From: Thermodesulfovibrionia bacterium
GTDB taxonomy: Bacteria; Nitrospirota; Thermodesulfovibrionia; UBA6902; BMS3Bbin08
DNA length: 64,000 nucleotides
Assembly (NCBI GenBank): GCA_030694425.1
Contig: JAUXYI010000012.1
Coordinates: 1-64,000, forward strand
Direction of reading: 5' to 3'
Both the position numbers and the translations under genes were made by a program. Within the stretch, counting starts at the first letter, position 1; the number at the start of each line of letters is the position of its first letter. Of the stretch, positions 39,824 through 48,696 are shown piece after piece. The notes beneath the pieces are model-generated. The model ran no database searches. It saw nothing but the letters and a program-made list of their open reading frames with translations, and was not told the DNA's origin.

Positions 39824-41257
39824 CTAGAAAGTATTCGCTATCGTCTTTATCGCTTTCTCCAGCCTCTTTAAAACCTTTTCCTTGCCGACAATCTCAAGCA
39901 CTTCAAATATCCCCGGGCTTTCTGTGCCGCCTGTCATTGCAACACGCACAGGCTGGGCAAGGCTGCCGAGTTTAATATTGTGCTTTTCAATAATTTCCTT
40001 GAATATTTTTTCAAGTTCCTGTGTTGAAAAGTCAGTAACAGAGGTTAAACGGTCATTCAATTCAATCAATAAATCACGGCTCTTTTCATTCAGAAATTTC
40101 GCCTTTGCCTTTTCATCATATTCAATCTCTTCTGCGATATAATACCGCAGAGAGTTTGCAAGTTCAATTAATGTCTTTGAGCGCTCTTTTAAAGTCTTTA
40201 TTGCCTTTGACAACCATTCTTTGTTTAAATCCTGTCCCTCACTTATAATGTTTTCTTTGACAAGAAACGGTATAACCAATTCAGCGAGTTTCTCTGCGGG
40301 TGCATTAATTATATATTGACTATTTAGCCATAGGAGTTTCTCGGGATTAAATATAGCAGCTGCCTTCCCCACATTCTCAAATGAAAAATATTTTATTAAT
40401 TCCTCTCGTGAAAAGATTTCTTGATCCCCATAAGACCATCCAAGTCTTACAAGATAGTTGACAAGGGCATCAGGTAGATAGCCCATATCTTTATATGCCA
40501 TAACAGATGTTGCGCCATGTCTTTTGGAGAGCCTTGTTTTATCAGAGCCGAGTATCATCGGAAGATGCGCAAATAATGGAATATCATAGCCCAGCGCTTT
40601 ATATATGTGTATCTGCTTTGGAGTGTTATTCAGGTGGTCATCTCCCCTTATCACATGCGTTATTTTTATATCAACATCATCAACGACAACTGTAAAATTA
40701 TAAGTTGGCGTGCCATCAGACCGCATGATGATAAGGTCATCAAGCTGGTTGTTTTCAAAGACTATCTTGCCTTTTATCAGGTCATCAACAACTGTCTGCC
40801 CTTCCTGCGGCATCTTAAACCTTACAGCCACACTTTTTTCTTGTCTCTCGTCTCTCGTCCCTCGTCCCTCTATATTCCTGCACCTGCCGTCATACTTCGG
40901 AGATTTCCCCTGTGCTATTGCTTCTTTTCTCCGTGCTTCAAGTTCTTCGGGAGAGCAATAACAATAATAAGCCTTGCCCTCTTTTACCAGCATGTCCGCA
41001 TAACTTCTGTAAATATCAAATCTATCAGTCTGTCTGAATGGTCCTTCATCCCACTCGAGTCCGAGCCATTTCATGCCCTCAATTATTGCTTCTATATATT
41101 CTTCAGTAGAACGGGTCCTGTCTGTATCTTCTATCCTTAATATAAATACACCATTATTATGTCTCGCATAAAGATAGTTGAAGAGGGCCGTTCTTGCTCC
41201 TCCTATATGGAGAAATCCCGTAGGACTCGGTGCAAATCTTACCCTGACCATTAACAA
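39824..41257 (-). CDS. gltX: Glutamyl-tRNA synthetase
   Basis: Class I synthetase charging tRNA-Glu. '[20 protein letters not shown]' carries HIGH, '[20 protein letters not shown]' carries KMSKS, and the C-terminal helical anticodon domain follows. 477 residues. The codons for '[12 protein letters not shown]' suggest the second Met as the true start, two codons in. Between 'YDGRCRN' and '[11 protein letters not shown]' lies '[14 protein letters not shown]', encoded by a tandem GAGGGAC/GAGAGAC repeat that replaces the usual short helical linker. Confidence 0.95.
   Translation of the reverse strand: MLMVRVRFAPSPTGFLHIGGARTALFNYLYARHNNGVFILRIEDTDRTRSTEEYIEAIIEGMKWLGLEWDEGPFRQTDRFDIYRSYADMLVKEGKAYYCYCSPEELEARRKEAIAQGKSPKYDGRCRNIEGRGTRDERQEKSVAVRFKMPQEGQTVVDDLIKGKIVFENNQLDDLIIMRSDGTPTYNFTVVVDDVDIKITHVIRGDDHLNNTPKQIHIYKALGYDIPLFAHLPMILGSDKTRLSKRHGATSVMAYKDMGYLPDALVNYLVRLGWSYGDQEIFSREELIKYFSFENVGKAAAIFNPEKLLWLNSQYIINAPAEKLAELVIPFLVKENIISEGQDLNKEWLSKAIKTLKERSKTLIELANSLRYYIAEEIEYDEKAKAKFLNEKSRDLLIELNDRLTSVTDFSTQELEKIFKEIIEKHNIKLGSLAQPVRVAMTGGTESPGIFEVLEIVGKEKVLKRLEKAIKTIANTF
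40840..40870. repeat. Tandem CTCGTCTCTCGTCCCTCGTCCC repeat in frame within gltX
   Basis: Four near-identical 7- to 8-base units (ctcgtct, ctcgtcc, ctcgtcc, ctc) in the gltX reading frame. On the coding strand they read GAGGGACGAGGGACGAGAGA-type sequence and encode the run [10 protein letters not shown]. Confidence 0.75.
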
Positions 41258-41514
41258 TATCCTCCAGATGTTTGAGGGCTTATTTTAGATACACTTTATA
41301 TTAAAATAGTTATTTTATCACATTACACCACGTTAATCATTCTAACAAATATAACAAAGAATCCAAAAGAATAAGAAAGCTATTCCATATCCCGTTTATC
41401 AATTAGAACAGTCCCGACAACTGATTGACCTGTTATTCTTCTAATAATTACAATATAATAATTCTGTATTTTAGGAAAGACATCGGTCCATCGTTTTTTA
41501 TTTGCGGATTAAAA

Positions 41515-42516
41515 ATGAATTCTGAGGTATATATCTCTGTCGTCATTCCAAATTGCAATAATGCTGCAACTATAGGAAAATGTCTTGAATCTGCATTCTC
41601 CTCAGATTACAGGAATTTTGAAGTTATTGTCGTTGACGACTTTTCCGAAGACAACTCTATTGAGGTTATAAAAAAATTCCCCTCTAAACTTATATGCCTT
41701 GAAAAACACGCAGGCGCTGCAAGGGCAAGAAACATCGGCGCACAAAACAGTAATGGCGACGTTATTTTTTTCACGGATGCAGATTGTATCCTTAAAAAAG
41801 ATACTCTTTCAATTGCAAGCAAGACCATTCAAGCAGTGACGCCGGATGTTATCATAGGCGGCACATATACAAAGATACCTTATGATAAGGGCTTCTTCAG
41901 TATGTTTCAATCTGTATTTATAAATTATTCAGAGACAAAAAAACTGGAAAATCCTGATTACATAGCAACTCACGCAATGATTATCAATGCCCTGACATTC
42001 AGGAAAAGCAATGGTTTTCCTGAAGATTTTTTGCCAATACTTGAAGACGTTGAATTCAGCCACAGATTAAGGGAAAAAGGTTATAGGCTCAAAATGAACC
42101 CCAGAATACAGGTTCAGCACATATTCAATTTCACCTTAATTAAATCCCTGAAAAACGCTGTAAAAAAATCCTGGTACTGGACTATGTATTCCCTGAAAAA
42201 TAAAGATTCATTTGCGGACTCGGGTACGGCATCTGTAGAACTAAAGATTAACGTTGTTTCATATTTTTTAAGCCTCTGTTTGTTAATATCATGGTTATTT
42301 TCAGGGGAAGCTGCATTCTTATGCCTTTTGCCTGCGATTATATTTGTTAACAGTTTCATAAGCAGGGGATTGCTCAGGGCTTTTTATGAGACAAATGGCA
42401 TTTTTTTCGCGGGATTGGCTTTTATATATTACACTCTGCTTTACCCTGTTGCCGTTGGAACAGGTGTATTTACAGGGATAGTGAATTTTTTATTGAATAA
42501 GAGAAAACTAAAATGA
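41515..42516 (+). CDS. Family 2 glycosyltransferase with C-terminal membrane segments
   Basis: Inverting GT-A glycosyltransferase. 'ISVVIPNCNNAATIGKCLES' and 'FEVIVVDDFSEDNSIEVIKK' give the nucleotide-binding strands; 'GDVIFFTDADCILKKDTLSI' has the DxD motif; 'LEDVEFSHRLREKGYRLKMN' has the acceptor-side ED motif. Two or three hydrophobic helices end the protein. The open frame begins at 41425, but the ATG at 41515 gives the normal family N-terminus, so I use that. Overlaps the radical SAM gene by 4 bp. The sugar and acceptor are unknown. Confidence 0.88.
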   Translation: MNSEVYISVVIPNCNNAATIGKCLESAFSSDYRNFEVIVVDDFSEDNSIEVIKKFPSKLICLEKHAGAARARNIGAQNSNGDVIFFTDADCILKKDTLSIASKTIQAVTPDVIIGGTYTKIPYDKGFFSMFQSVFINYSETKKLENPDYIATHAMIINALTFRKSNGFPEDFLPILEDVEFSHRLREKGYRLKMNPRIQVQHIFNFTLIKSLKNAVKKSWYWTMYSLKNKDSFADSGTASVELKINVVSYFLSLCLLISWLFSGEAAFLCLLPAIIFVNSFISRGLLRAFYETNGIFFAGLAFIYYTLLYPVAVGTGVFTGIVNFLLNKRKLK

Positions 42517-43637
42517 ATTACTCGCCTTTCCGCCACATAGGGTCTGTGCTCTGGAAACATAACCCTGTGCATCTTACATTTTTTTTAACCAAAAGATGCA
42601 ACCTGAAATGTTCATTCTGCTTCTACCTGTCCGCTGAAAATAATCCCCCCTCACCCCCCTTTAGCAAAGGGGGGATGGGGGGATTTACAGAAAAAAGAGA
42701 TGGGGTTGAATTGACTCTTAGTGAAATTAAAAAAATCTCTTCTTCAATGGGGAGGTTGCTCTGGCTTGCATTCTCAGGGGGTGAAATATTTTTGAGGAAA
42801 GACCTTGTTGAAATAACCATGGCATTTTATGAAAAAAACAAACCTGCTATAATTCTCTTCCCTACTAATGGAATATTAACTGAGATTATAAAGGAAAAAA
42901 TAGAGGCAATTCTGAAATACTGTGAAAAAAGCATTATTGTTGTAAAACTTTCTCTGGATGGCACCGAATACGTACATGATTCTATCAGGGGGAAGGGCAG
43001 TTTTCAAAAAACCATGCAGACTTATAATGCACTTGGAGGATTGCTTGAAAAATATCCGAATTTTGAGCTTGGCATAAACACTGTGTTTTGTTCGGCAAAT
43101 CAGGACAATATGGACAGCCTTATTGAATTTACTAATAAATTAGATAACATTAAGACTCACACAGTATCAGTGATAAGAGGCAGGGTTTCAGATGAAAGTC
43201 TAAAAAATATTGATATCAATAAATACCATAGGACACTTAAAAAAATGGAGTCAAATCTCAAAAACAAGACATCCGGCACCTATCGTTTCAAAGGGGCAAA
43301 ACTCAAGGCAGCGCAGGACATCTTACAGCGTCGTCTTATCCATGAGACACTAATCCAGAAAAGGCAACTCATTCCCTGTTACGCAGGCAGATTAAACCTC
43401 GTTCTTACAGAATCAGGGGATATTTATCCCTGTGAATCTTTTACCATGAATATCGGCAACGTAAAAAACTATGGATATAATTTAAAAAGTCTCTTAAAGA
43501 CTGAACAGGCTGAAAAAATAATCCATTCTATTCAAAACAATAATTGCTATTGCACGCATGAATGCTATTTGATGACGAACATCCTCTTCAATCCGCGTAT
43601 GTATCCATTATTACTGAAGGAGTATATGCAGGTATAA
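42513..43637 (+). CDS. Radical SAM protein with SPASM-like C-terminus
   Basis: The radical SAM cluster motif is 'FFLTKRCNLKCSFCFYLS' (CxxxCxxC). Further marks are 'LLWLAFSGGEIFLRKDLVEI' (GGE motif) and a C-terminal Cys group ('CYAGRLNLVLTESGDIYPCE', 'CYCTHECYLM') likely to bind auxiliary clusters. It may modify a peptide or sugar. Directly after the cluster motif, 'NPPSPPFSKGGMGG' is encoded by a dispersed repeat inserted in frame; this is close to the active site and probably forms a surface loop. Coupled to the glycosyltransferase gene. Confidence 0.88.
   Translation: MNYSPFRHIGSVLWKHNPVHLTFFLTKRCNLKCSFCFYLSAENNPPSPPFSKGGMGGFTEKRDGVELTLSEIKKISSSMGRLLWLAFSGGEIFLRKDLVEITMAFYEKNKPAIILFPTNGILTEIIKEKIEAILKYCEKSIIVVKLSLDGTEYVHDSIRGKGSFQKTMQTYNALGGLLEKYPNFELGINTVFCSANQDNMDSLIEFTNKLDNIKTHTVSVIRGRVSDESLKNIDINKYHRTLKKMESNLKNKTSGTYRFKGAKLKAAQDILQRRLIHETLIQKRQLIPCYAGRLNLVLTESGDIYPCESFTMNIGNVKNYGYNLKSLLKTEQAEKIIHSIQNNNCYCTHECYLMTNILFNPRMYPLLLKEYMQV
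42642..42685. repeat. CCCCCTCACCCCCC repeat in frame within the radical SAM gene
   Basis: aatcccccctcacccccctt followed by tagcaaaggggggatggggg: a palindromic element with inverted ends. The same family is intergenic at 12137 and in frame at 52960. Confidence 0.85.
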
Positions 43638-43706
43638 AAACTTACTTTCTTTCGTATTTTAGTTGAAATTTAGTTTTTATAAACAACTGGGACACTGAGA
43701 AATTAG

Positions 43707-43790
43707 ATCCGCAGATTTCGCAGATGACACAGATTAAAAAAAAGCTTCTCAAAAAAATCTGTGAAAATCTGTGTAATCTGTGGATAAATC
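43707..43790. repeat. CGCAGAT/ATCTGTG palindromic repeat
   Basis: gatccgcagatttcgcagat at the left and aatctgtgtaatctgtggat at the right form an imperfect inverted repeat around aaaagcttctc. Related to 5690-5825. It fills the gap between two convergent genes. Confidence 0.6.
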
Positions 43791-43873
43791 TTATTCTTCT
43801 CCGTGTCTCTGTGGTTATTCAACTTTTTTACGAATGAACCAAAATAAAACAGCTTGCAATTTTTATTTTTTTG

Positions 43874-44227
43874 CTACTCCGGATAAGGAAATTCCGAGGG
43901 ATTTATAGAAGCAACCCGGAGCCTGTCTATAAATTCAAAATAGTTTTGGGGTGGATTCATAAGTTCAACGCCTATTCCATCATATAAACCAGTTGACTTC
44001 ATCACCCTGTTAACTCTGGCGTGAATCTTAAAAACCTCTTCTTTTAATAAAATAAATATTTCAAAGTGCGATGCAAAAGGGAAAAACATCTCCTTTATAT
44101 TAATAAACATACCGCTCTTAGAGAGATTAGCTGCGGTTCCCGAATACTCTGTATCTCCGCAGAAAAATTTTACTTTTATATTGGAAGGTATTCTCTCAAA
44201 GATTCTTTTTGTAAAATTGCTATCCAT
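43874..44227 (-). CDS. PilZ-domain protein
   Basis: A 117-residue PilZ protein. 'RIFERIPSNIKVKFFCGDTE' has the RxxxR motif as R-x2-R and 'YSGTAANLSKSGMFINIKEM' the (D/N)xSxxG motif, so c-di-GMP binding is likely. 'FKIHARVNRVMKSTGLYDGI' and 'GVELMNPPQNYFEFIDRL' complete the barrel. A hairpin terminator and a folded leader lie directly upstream, implying control by attenuation. It shares low similarity with the PilZ protein at 19101. Confidence 0.85.
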   Translation of the reverse strand: MDSNFTKRIFERIPSNIKVKFFCGDTEYSGTAANLSKSGMFINIKEMFFPFASHFEIFILLKEEVFKIHARVNRVMKSTGLYDGIGVELMNPPQNYFEFIDRLRVASINPSEFPYPE

Positions 44228-44265
44228 AATAATACATCTTTCTGGGGCTTTTAAAAACTTAAACT

Positions 44266-44385
44266 AAAAAACCGAACTGCTAACAGGTCTTTACCTTTAG
44301 CAATTCGGCATTTTTTACCTAAGAAAAGCTCGCCAATTTCCACCCCTTAGAGATAAAGGTTTTGGCTTTGTCAGGAAACAACGTA
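44266..44385 (-). promoter_or_regulatory. Folded leader with intrinsic terminator ahead of the PilZ gene
   Basis: On the minus strand a stem CCGAATTGCTAA / TTAGCAGTTCGG (44272-44308) followed by a T6 run is a good intrinsic terminator, only about 40 bases before the PilZ start codon. Just upstream the RNA can pair GCCAA with TTGGC (complements 44372-44376 and 44332-44336) and CTAAG with CTTAG (complements 44346-44350 and 44319-44323). This is the layout of a riboswitch or attenuator. I could not fit it to the c-di-GMP-I consensus or another class. Confidence 0.55.
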
Positions 44386-44499
44386 TTACTTAATATTTTC
44401 TCAATTATTACAATAAATATCTGTATTGTCAATTTAAAAATATTTATAGATTCTTAAAAATTTAAAATAAGGCAATTAAATCAAGCAGATATAGGCAAA

Positions 44500-45933
44500 T
44501 TAATGATTACCGGCTTTAAAAACACCCTTTTTAGCCCATAACCAGAAAAGGCTTTTAAACCCTTTTGCTGCAGCTTTCACATCATTGATATTTCTTAAAC
44601 TTAGCGCTCTTCTAAAAATAAATTTTGGTCTTGAGTAAAACCTTTTAAAAGCTATCTGCCTCAGTTCCGTAATCTCATGTCTTGTCATAGAATATGGCAC
44701 AAAGGCTGCTCCCTGGTAAGTAAAATCAATGAGGTCATGAGATATTCTGCCGTATCTGTCAAGATTGTCATAAAGTTCGGTGCCGGGAAATGGCGTAAGG
44801 GCATGAAAATTAGCAATGTCAGGATTTAATTCACATGCAAACTCTATGGTTTTCAGTCCTTCTTCAAATGTCTCGCCCGGAATACCAAAAATAAATGGCG
44901 TATACACTGTTAAGCCAACTTCTTTGGCAGCCTTGACTGCAATGCGAATCTGTTCAAGGGTTATGCCTTTTTTTATTGCGTTCAGATTTTTCTGTACACC
45001 GCTTTCAGCTCCCAGAAGTATCGCCCAGCAGCCTGCATCCTTAAATGCGCGGAGCAGGGGCTTATCCACCTGATTAACACATGCAGAGGCAAACCATGTA
45101 AAATCAAGTTTGCGCGCCTTTATCTCTTTTGCTATCTGCATTGCTCTATCATAGTCAGCAGCAAGGGTATCATCTATAAATTTTATCTCCCTGTATCCCT
45201 GCCTCAAACAAAGCTCTATCTCCTGCATAACATTCTCTACACTGCGGTAGCGCACACCGTGTTTTCTCTCTTTATCAATCTGGAAACAAAAAATACATCT
45301 CCTGTTACAGCCCCTTGCTGTCATAATAACAGCCACGGGCTTCCGTTTATATGTGGCAGGAGGAGGAATATAATTAATTGCATTACCTAAAAGCTCCCGT
45401 GCTGGGAATGGAAGTGAATCAAGGTCTGTAATTAAAGAGCGTGGAGGATTTTTTACAATCCTGTCAACATCTCTGAAAATTGCACCCTCAACACCAGCAA
45501 GGCTTTTCCCATGAGATAACCTTTCCAGCATCTCAACAACGGTTAATTCACCTTCTCCGGTTACAACGCTGTCAATTGCCATTGAGTCCATCAGGCATTT
45601 TTCCTGCATTGCTATTGGATATGGACCACCAACTGCTATAAATACGTTAAGGATTTGTTTTATATCTGATGCTGTCCGGACTGCCTTGTTCCAGCCAAAT
45701 GTAGTTGAGTAAAGACCGACAAAGTCGGGCTTGTACTCTGATACATTCTGTAAGATTTCGCTGTGGGTCATAAATGCGCCGTTTAGAAACCTTACATCAT
45801 GACCTGCTTTTAATATAGATGATGCAACGTAAAGCGTCCCGAGCGGCTGCCAGTAATTTATCTGGGAACCTGCGGTTTTTGAAGAAAAGATTTCTTCAGG
45901 TATCCAAGAGGGAATGATAAGGGCGCATTTCAT
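44500..45933 (-). CDS. B12-binding radical SAM protein
   Basis: A 477-residue protein. An N-terminal cobalamin-binding Rossmann domain ('LGTLYVASSILKAGHDVRFL', 'PDFVGLYSTTFGWNKAVRTA', 'IAVGGPYP') is followed by a radical SAM domain with 'MTARGCNRRCIFCFQID' (CxxxCxxC) and 'REIKFIDDTLAADYDRAMQI'. 'LLGAESGVQKNLNAIKKGIT' is a typical later motif. Such enzymes methylate or rearrange unreactive carbons in lipids and natural products. The substrate is not evident. The C-terminal region is helical. Confidence 0.9.
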   Translation of the reverse strand: MKCALIIPSWIPEEIFSSKTAGSQINYWQPLGTLYVASSILKAGHDVRFLNGAFMTHSEILQNVSEYKPDFVGLYSTTFGWNKAVRTASDIKQILNVFIAVGGPYPIAMQEKCLMDSMAIDSVVTGEGELTVVEMLERLSHGKSLAGVEGAIFRDVDRIVKNPPRSLITDLDSLPFPARELLGNAINYIPPPATYKRKPVAVIMTARGCNRRCIFCFQIDKERKHGVRYRSVENVMQEIELCLRQGYREIKFIDDTLAADYDRAMQIAKEIKARKLDFTWFASACVNQVDKPLLRAFKDAGCWAILLGAESGVQKNLNAIKKGITLEQIRIAVKAAKEVGLTVYTPFIFGIPGETFEEGLKTIEFACELNPDIANFHALTPFPGTELYDNLDRYGRISHDLIDFTYQGAAFVPYSMTRHEITELRQIAFKRFYSRPKFIFRRALSLRNINDVKAAAKGFKSLFWLWAKKGVFKAGNH

Positions 45934-45941
45934 ATTCTCTT

Positions 45942-46135
45942 TTTGTCATTCTGAGCCCTTCGCATGTCATTCTGAGCCCTTTTCGCATGTCATTCTGAGC
46001 CCTTCGCGCATGTCATTCTGAGCGAAGCGAAGAATCTCATCTTTCTGCTCAGGATAAACTCCGCGAAGAATCTCGCCTTTGGAGATTGCTTCGTCCCGAT
46101 GTTTCGTCCCGAAATATCGGGATCGCAATGACGCC
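45942..46135 (-). repeat. Dispersed repeat with tandem TGTCATTCTGAGC units
   Basis: gtcattctgagcccttcgca occurs in four tandem near-copies, then cttcgcgaagaatctcatct-like sequence and a terminal gatcgcaatgac. It is the inverted relative of 8934-9112. It separates the B12 radical SAM gene from the FAD enzyme gene. Confidence 0.8.
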
Positions 46136-46172
46136 TTTATTATCTTTTTTATCTCCTTTAGACATGAATTTT

Positions 46173-47585
46173 TCATTTTGAATTTTTAATTATCTTCTCA
46201 GCCATTTCAATCCCGCATTCAATTGTATGGTCCATATTATAATATCTGAACATGCCGCTTCTGCCGATTATGTGGAGATTTTTAAAGTTCTGCAAATAAT
46301 TTAGGATCTTATTATAATGCCCTTCATATCCTACCTCAAAAATAGGATATGCATTAGGCACCCTTACTATGCAGCTATCAATAACTTCATCCTTTTTGGT
46401 AAATCCCAGCCTCCCCAGATGTTCTACGGTAATAGATGTAAGTTCTTCATCACTTAGATTCCATAGCTTATCTCCCTCGGAGCAGAAATATTCAGACACA
46501 ATATGGGTTTTCCCTTCAGGCGCCATATGCGGACTCCAGTTTTTTGGCTCATGTATTCTTCCCAGTAATATGTCCTGCTCGGGCAGATACAGCCATGTAA
46601 GGTCAGTAACCCTTTCACGATTCAGCATAACTGTCACTACTACAAAGTCCCTATATTTTAGTTGGGAGGCTGCTTTAAGTATATCCTGTGGCGGAAGGGG
46701 TGTAAGCATTCTTATGAGGTTTGTTAATGGTATGCTGGAAATAAATTCACTGCCTTCAACATCATAAATTTGATCACAGTTTTTTGCGTTCAGGCTCTTT
46801 ACAACAAAACCCTCATGCCTTACCTGCGCGACCCTGGTATTTGTAAATACTGAGTTTCCCTTCTCTATCCCTTCTTTAAGTTTGTCAGAAATCTGTCCAA
46901 TCCCCATCGGAGGATATAAGAACTTATCAACAAGAGTGTCTACCTTCTGTCCGCTAAATTTAAAAAATGCATTTTTGATGGCTACCCAAAGGGAAAGACC
47001 TTTTATCCTTTGTGCCACCCATTCCTTAGATATTTTATTGCACTCAACACCCCATACCTTTTCACTATATTCTTTAAAGTAGAGGTTGAACATGGTGCGT
47101 CCAAAATTACTTACTACCCAGTCTTCAAGGGAAATATCGTCATCCTCTTTTGTAAATCTCTTAATCTTTTCTGCCCCGTAGTCGGTCACTATTTTTAATG
47201 TAGTTGCTACACCCAAACCAAACATCGCATTAAAAGGTTTCAGGGGGTAATCAAAAAATTTATTCCGCATAAATATCTTGCTTGTTCGGTTAACTGAAAG
47301 CAGTTCTCCATTCATCAGGTCTATCACAAACTTATTAATTTTCTCATTTTGTGTAAAAAACCTGTGACCGCCAAGGTCAAACCGGAACCCGCCTTTTAAG
47401 ATTGTCTTTGAAAGTCCTCCTACTGCAGCATCACTTTCAAAGACCTTGACATTAAGTCCGGCTTTGGTTAAAACATATCCGGCAGAGAGGCCTGCAAGAC
47501 CTCCTCCAAGTATAATATTGGCGTTTTCACCTGTTATTGATGAAGGGTTTGAAAGAGGTGATAAATTATCAGGAAAGGAATCCAT
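46173..47585 (-). CDS. FAD-dependent oxidoreductase, UDP-galactopyranose-mutase/amine-oxidase type
   Basis: A 470-residue flavoprotein. The N-terminal dinucleotide-binding motif is 'ILGGGLAGLSAGYVLTKAGL' with 'VFESDAAVGGLSKT'. 'RFDLGGHRFFTQNEKINKFV' and 'SEKVWGVECNKISKEWVAQR' are typical of the family that includes UDP-galactopyranose mutase and protoporphyrinogen oxidase-like proteins. The C-terminal 'NLHIIGRSGMFRYYNMDHTI' is the second flavin contact. Proteins of this group next to glycosyltransferases usually act on surface sugars. The exact substrate is unknown. Confidence 0.85.
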   Translation of the reverse strand: MDSFPDNLSPLSNPSSITGENANIILGGGLAGLSAGYVLTKAGLNVKVFESDAAVGGLSKTILKGGFRFDLGGHRFFTQNEKINKFVIDLMNGELLSVNRTSKIFMRNKFFDYPLKPFNAMFGLGVATTLKIVTDYGAEKIKRFTKEDDDISLEDWVVSNFGRTMFNLYFKEYSEKVWGVECNKISKEWVAQRIKGLSLWVAIKNAFFKFSGQKVDTLVDKFLYPPMGIGQISDKLKEGIEKGNSVFTNTRVAQVRHEGFVVKSLNAKNCDQIYDVEGSEFISSIPLTNLIRMLTPLPPQDILKAASQLKYRDFVVVTVMLNRERVTDLTWLYLPEQDILLGRIHEPKNWSPHMAPEGKTHIVSEYFCSEGDKLWNLSDEELTSITVEHLGRLGFTKKDEVIDSCIVRVPNAYPIFEVGYEGHYNKILNYLQNFKNLHIIGRSGMFRYYNMDHTIECGIEMAEKIIKNSK

Positions 47586-47599
47586 ATCTTATATAAAAA

Positions 47600-47633
47600 T
47601 TTTCGGGGCAATCACTATTGACTGCCCCGAAAA
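47600..47633. terminator. Rho-independent terminator
   Basis: TTTTCGGGGCA / TGCCCCGAAAA stem around a 12-base loop with T/A runs. It lies 30 bp after the stop codon of the lipoprotein gene on the minus strand and ends that transcript ahead of the FAD enzyme gene. Confidence 0.85.
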
Positions 47634-47664
47634 TAATAGCAAGATTAAAAAGTCTTCCGGGCTT

Positions 47665-47880
47665 TTAATAGCCTGGTGCTTTTTTGCCTGTCTCAGGAGC
47701 CTTTGGAGACTCTGGAGCTTTTTCAGGAGCAGCCGGTGCAGGAGCAGGCGCGGGTTCTGCAGGGGGAGCTGGTTGAGTAACAGTCTCTTCCTGTTTAGGT
47801 GCTTCTTTTTTCTGGCAGGAAACTAAAAAAAGTCCTGAGACTAACATTACACCTATAAGCAATACCAGTAATTTTTTCAT
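47665..47880 (-). CDS. Small Ala/Pro-rich lipoprotein
   Basis: A 71-residue lipoprotein with signal 'LLVLLIGVMLVSGLFLVSC' and lipobox LVSC. The mature part is a low-complexity Pro-Ala-Glu-Lys chain ('PAPPAEPAPAPAPAAPEKAP'), suited to spanning peptidoglycan. No folded domain. A strong SD AGGAGGGAAG lies 5-8 bases before the ATG, and its own terminator follows, so it is a real, probably abundant, product. Confidence 0.75.
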   Translation of the reverse strand: MKKLLVLLIGVMLVSGLFLVSCQKKEAPKQEETVTQPAPPAEPAPAPAPAAPEKAPESPKAPETGKKAPGY

Positions 47881-47947
47881 CTTTCTTCCCTCCTTTCTTA
47901 AGATGTTAAAGGGTTTATCCCTTTTTGTAACCTAACTTATTATAGCT

Positions 47948-48409
47948 TTATCTTGCAATTAATACGGGAATCTCTGCCCTGTTTGCCACCTCTCTGCTGA
48001 CACTCCCCATAAAAAGATGGCTAACCCTTTTGCCTCTGGAGCCGATTATAATCATATCAGCTCCTTCTTCTTTTGCAGCATTAAGGATCTCCTCGGCAGG
48101 GTTTCCCATTTTCTTAAGGGGTTTAATCCCGGTAATACCGTTGTCTTCCAATGCCTTTTTATAAGAGCTTATTATCTCCTCCGCCTTTTTGTCAAGGGCT
48201 ACCTTATATTCTGTCCCTTCCAGCACTTCCTTTAAAGTAGATACTTCTGCATCACCAAGCATGTCTGTCAGCAAGGACCTGCCTTCAAATCTTTCCACAT
48301 AAAGCAAAATCACAGTTTCTGGGCGCACACACGAAAACAGGCGGCTGAACGCGGGGACCGTTGCCTTTGAGCCTTTTGTATCATCCACTGCAATTAATAT
48401 CTTTTTCAT
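47948..48409 (-). CDS. Universal stress protein (UspA family)
   Basis: A 153-residue Usp domain. The N-terminal 'KKILIAVDDTKGSKATVPAF' and the C-terminal ATP-binding motif G-x2-G-x9-G-S ('IGSRGKRVSHLFMGSVSREV') are both present, so it belongs to the ATP-binding class. It leads into the sulfur-transport gene group on the same strand, but the functional link is not clear. Confidence 0.92.
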   Translation of the reverse strand: MKKILIAVDDTKGSKATVPAFSRLFSCVRPETVILLYVERFEGRSLLTDMLGDAEVSTLKEVLEGTEYKVALDKKAEEIISSYKKALEDNGITGIKPLKKMGNPAEEILNAAKEEGADMIIIGSRGKRVSHLFMGSVSREVANRAEIPVLIAR

Positions 48410-48442
48410 ACCCCTCCTCCTGTTGTTCAGGATTTTAAGACA

Positions 48443-48685
48443 CTACTTCTTTTTGCCAAAGGTGTTTCTTATTGGACTCCAGAGCAGTACGCCAGCAAAG
48501 ATAGCGATTATAACTACCATTGTTCCATAGTCAACACCTCTCACAACTGAACCTCCTCCATAACCTCCTGATGCTGCTGCATGAATGTCTGCCACCTTTT
48601 CATGAAGTCCTGTCTGGCTGTAAACCAGTAAAAGCCCGAGAATTCCGACTACGATAAGAATTATAGCTACCAATGGTGTCTTCAT
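48443..48685 (-). CDS. Small two-helix membrane protein
   Basis: An 80-residue protein with two transmembrane helices ('LVAIILIVVGILGLLLVYSQ' and 'GTMVVIIAIFAGVLLWSPIR') separated by a glycine-rich loop 'ASGGYGGGSVV'. No family recognised. It lies between the TusA-like and Usp genes with 11-33 bp gaps, and has an AGGAGG SD 6 bases before the ATG. It might be an accessory to the neighbouring transporter. Confidence 0.72.
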   Translation of the reverse strand: MKTPLVAIILIVVGILGLLLVYSQTGLHEKVADIHAAASGGYGGGSVVRGVDYGTMVVIIAIFAGVLLWSPIRNTFGKKK

Positions 48686-48696
48686 TACAGCCTCCT

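Noticed and set aside
40607-41140. 177-codon open frame on the plus strand
   Set aside because: Entirely antisense to gltX, whose frame has clear motifs. Codon pattern is that of a shadow.
44309-44385. c-di-GMP-I (GEMM) riboswitch ahead of the PilZ gene
   Set aside because: Some resemblance in the 'ACAAAGCCAAAACC' segment, but the GAAA tetraloop, tetraloop receptor and second stem cannot be placed. Kept only as an unclassified structured leader.
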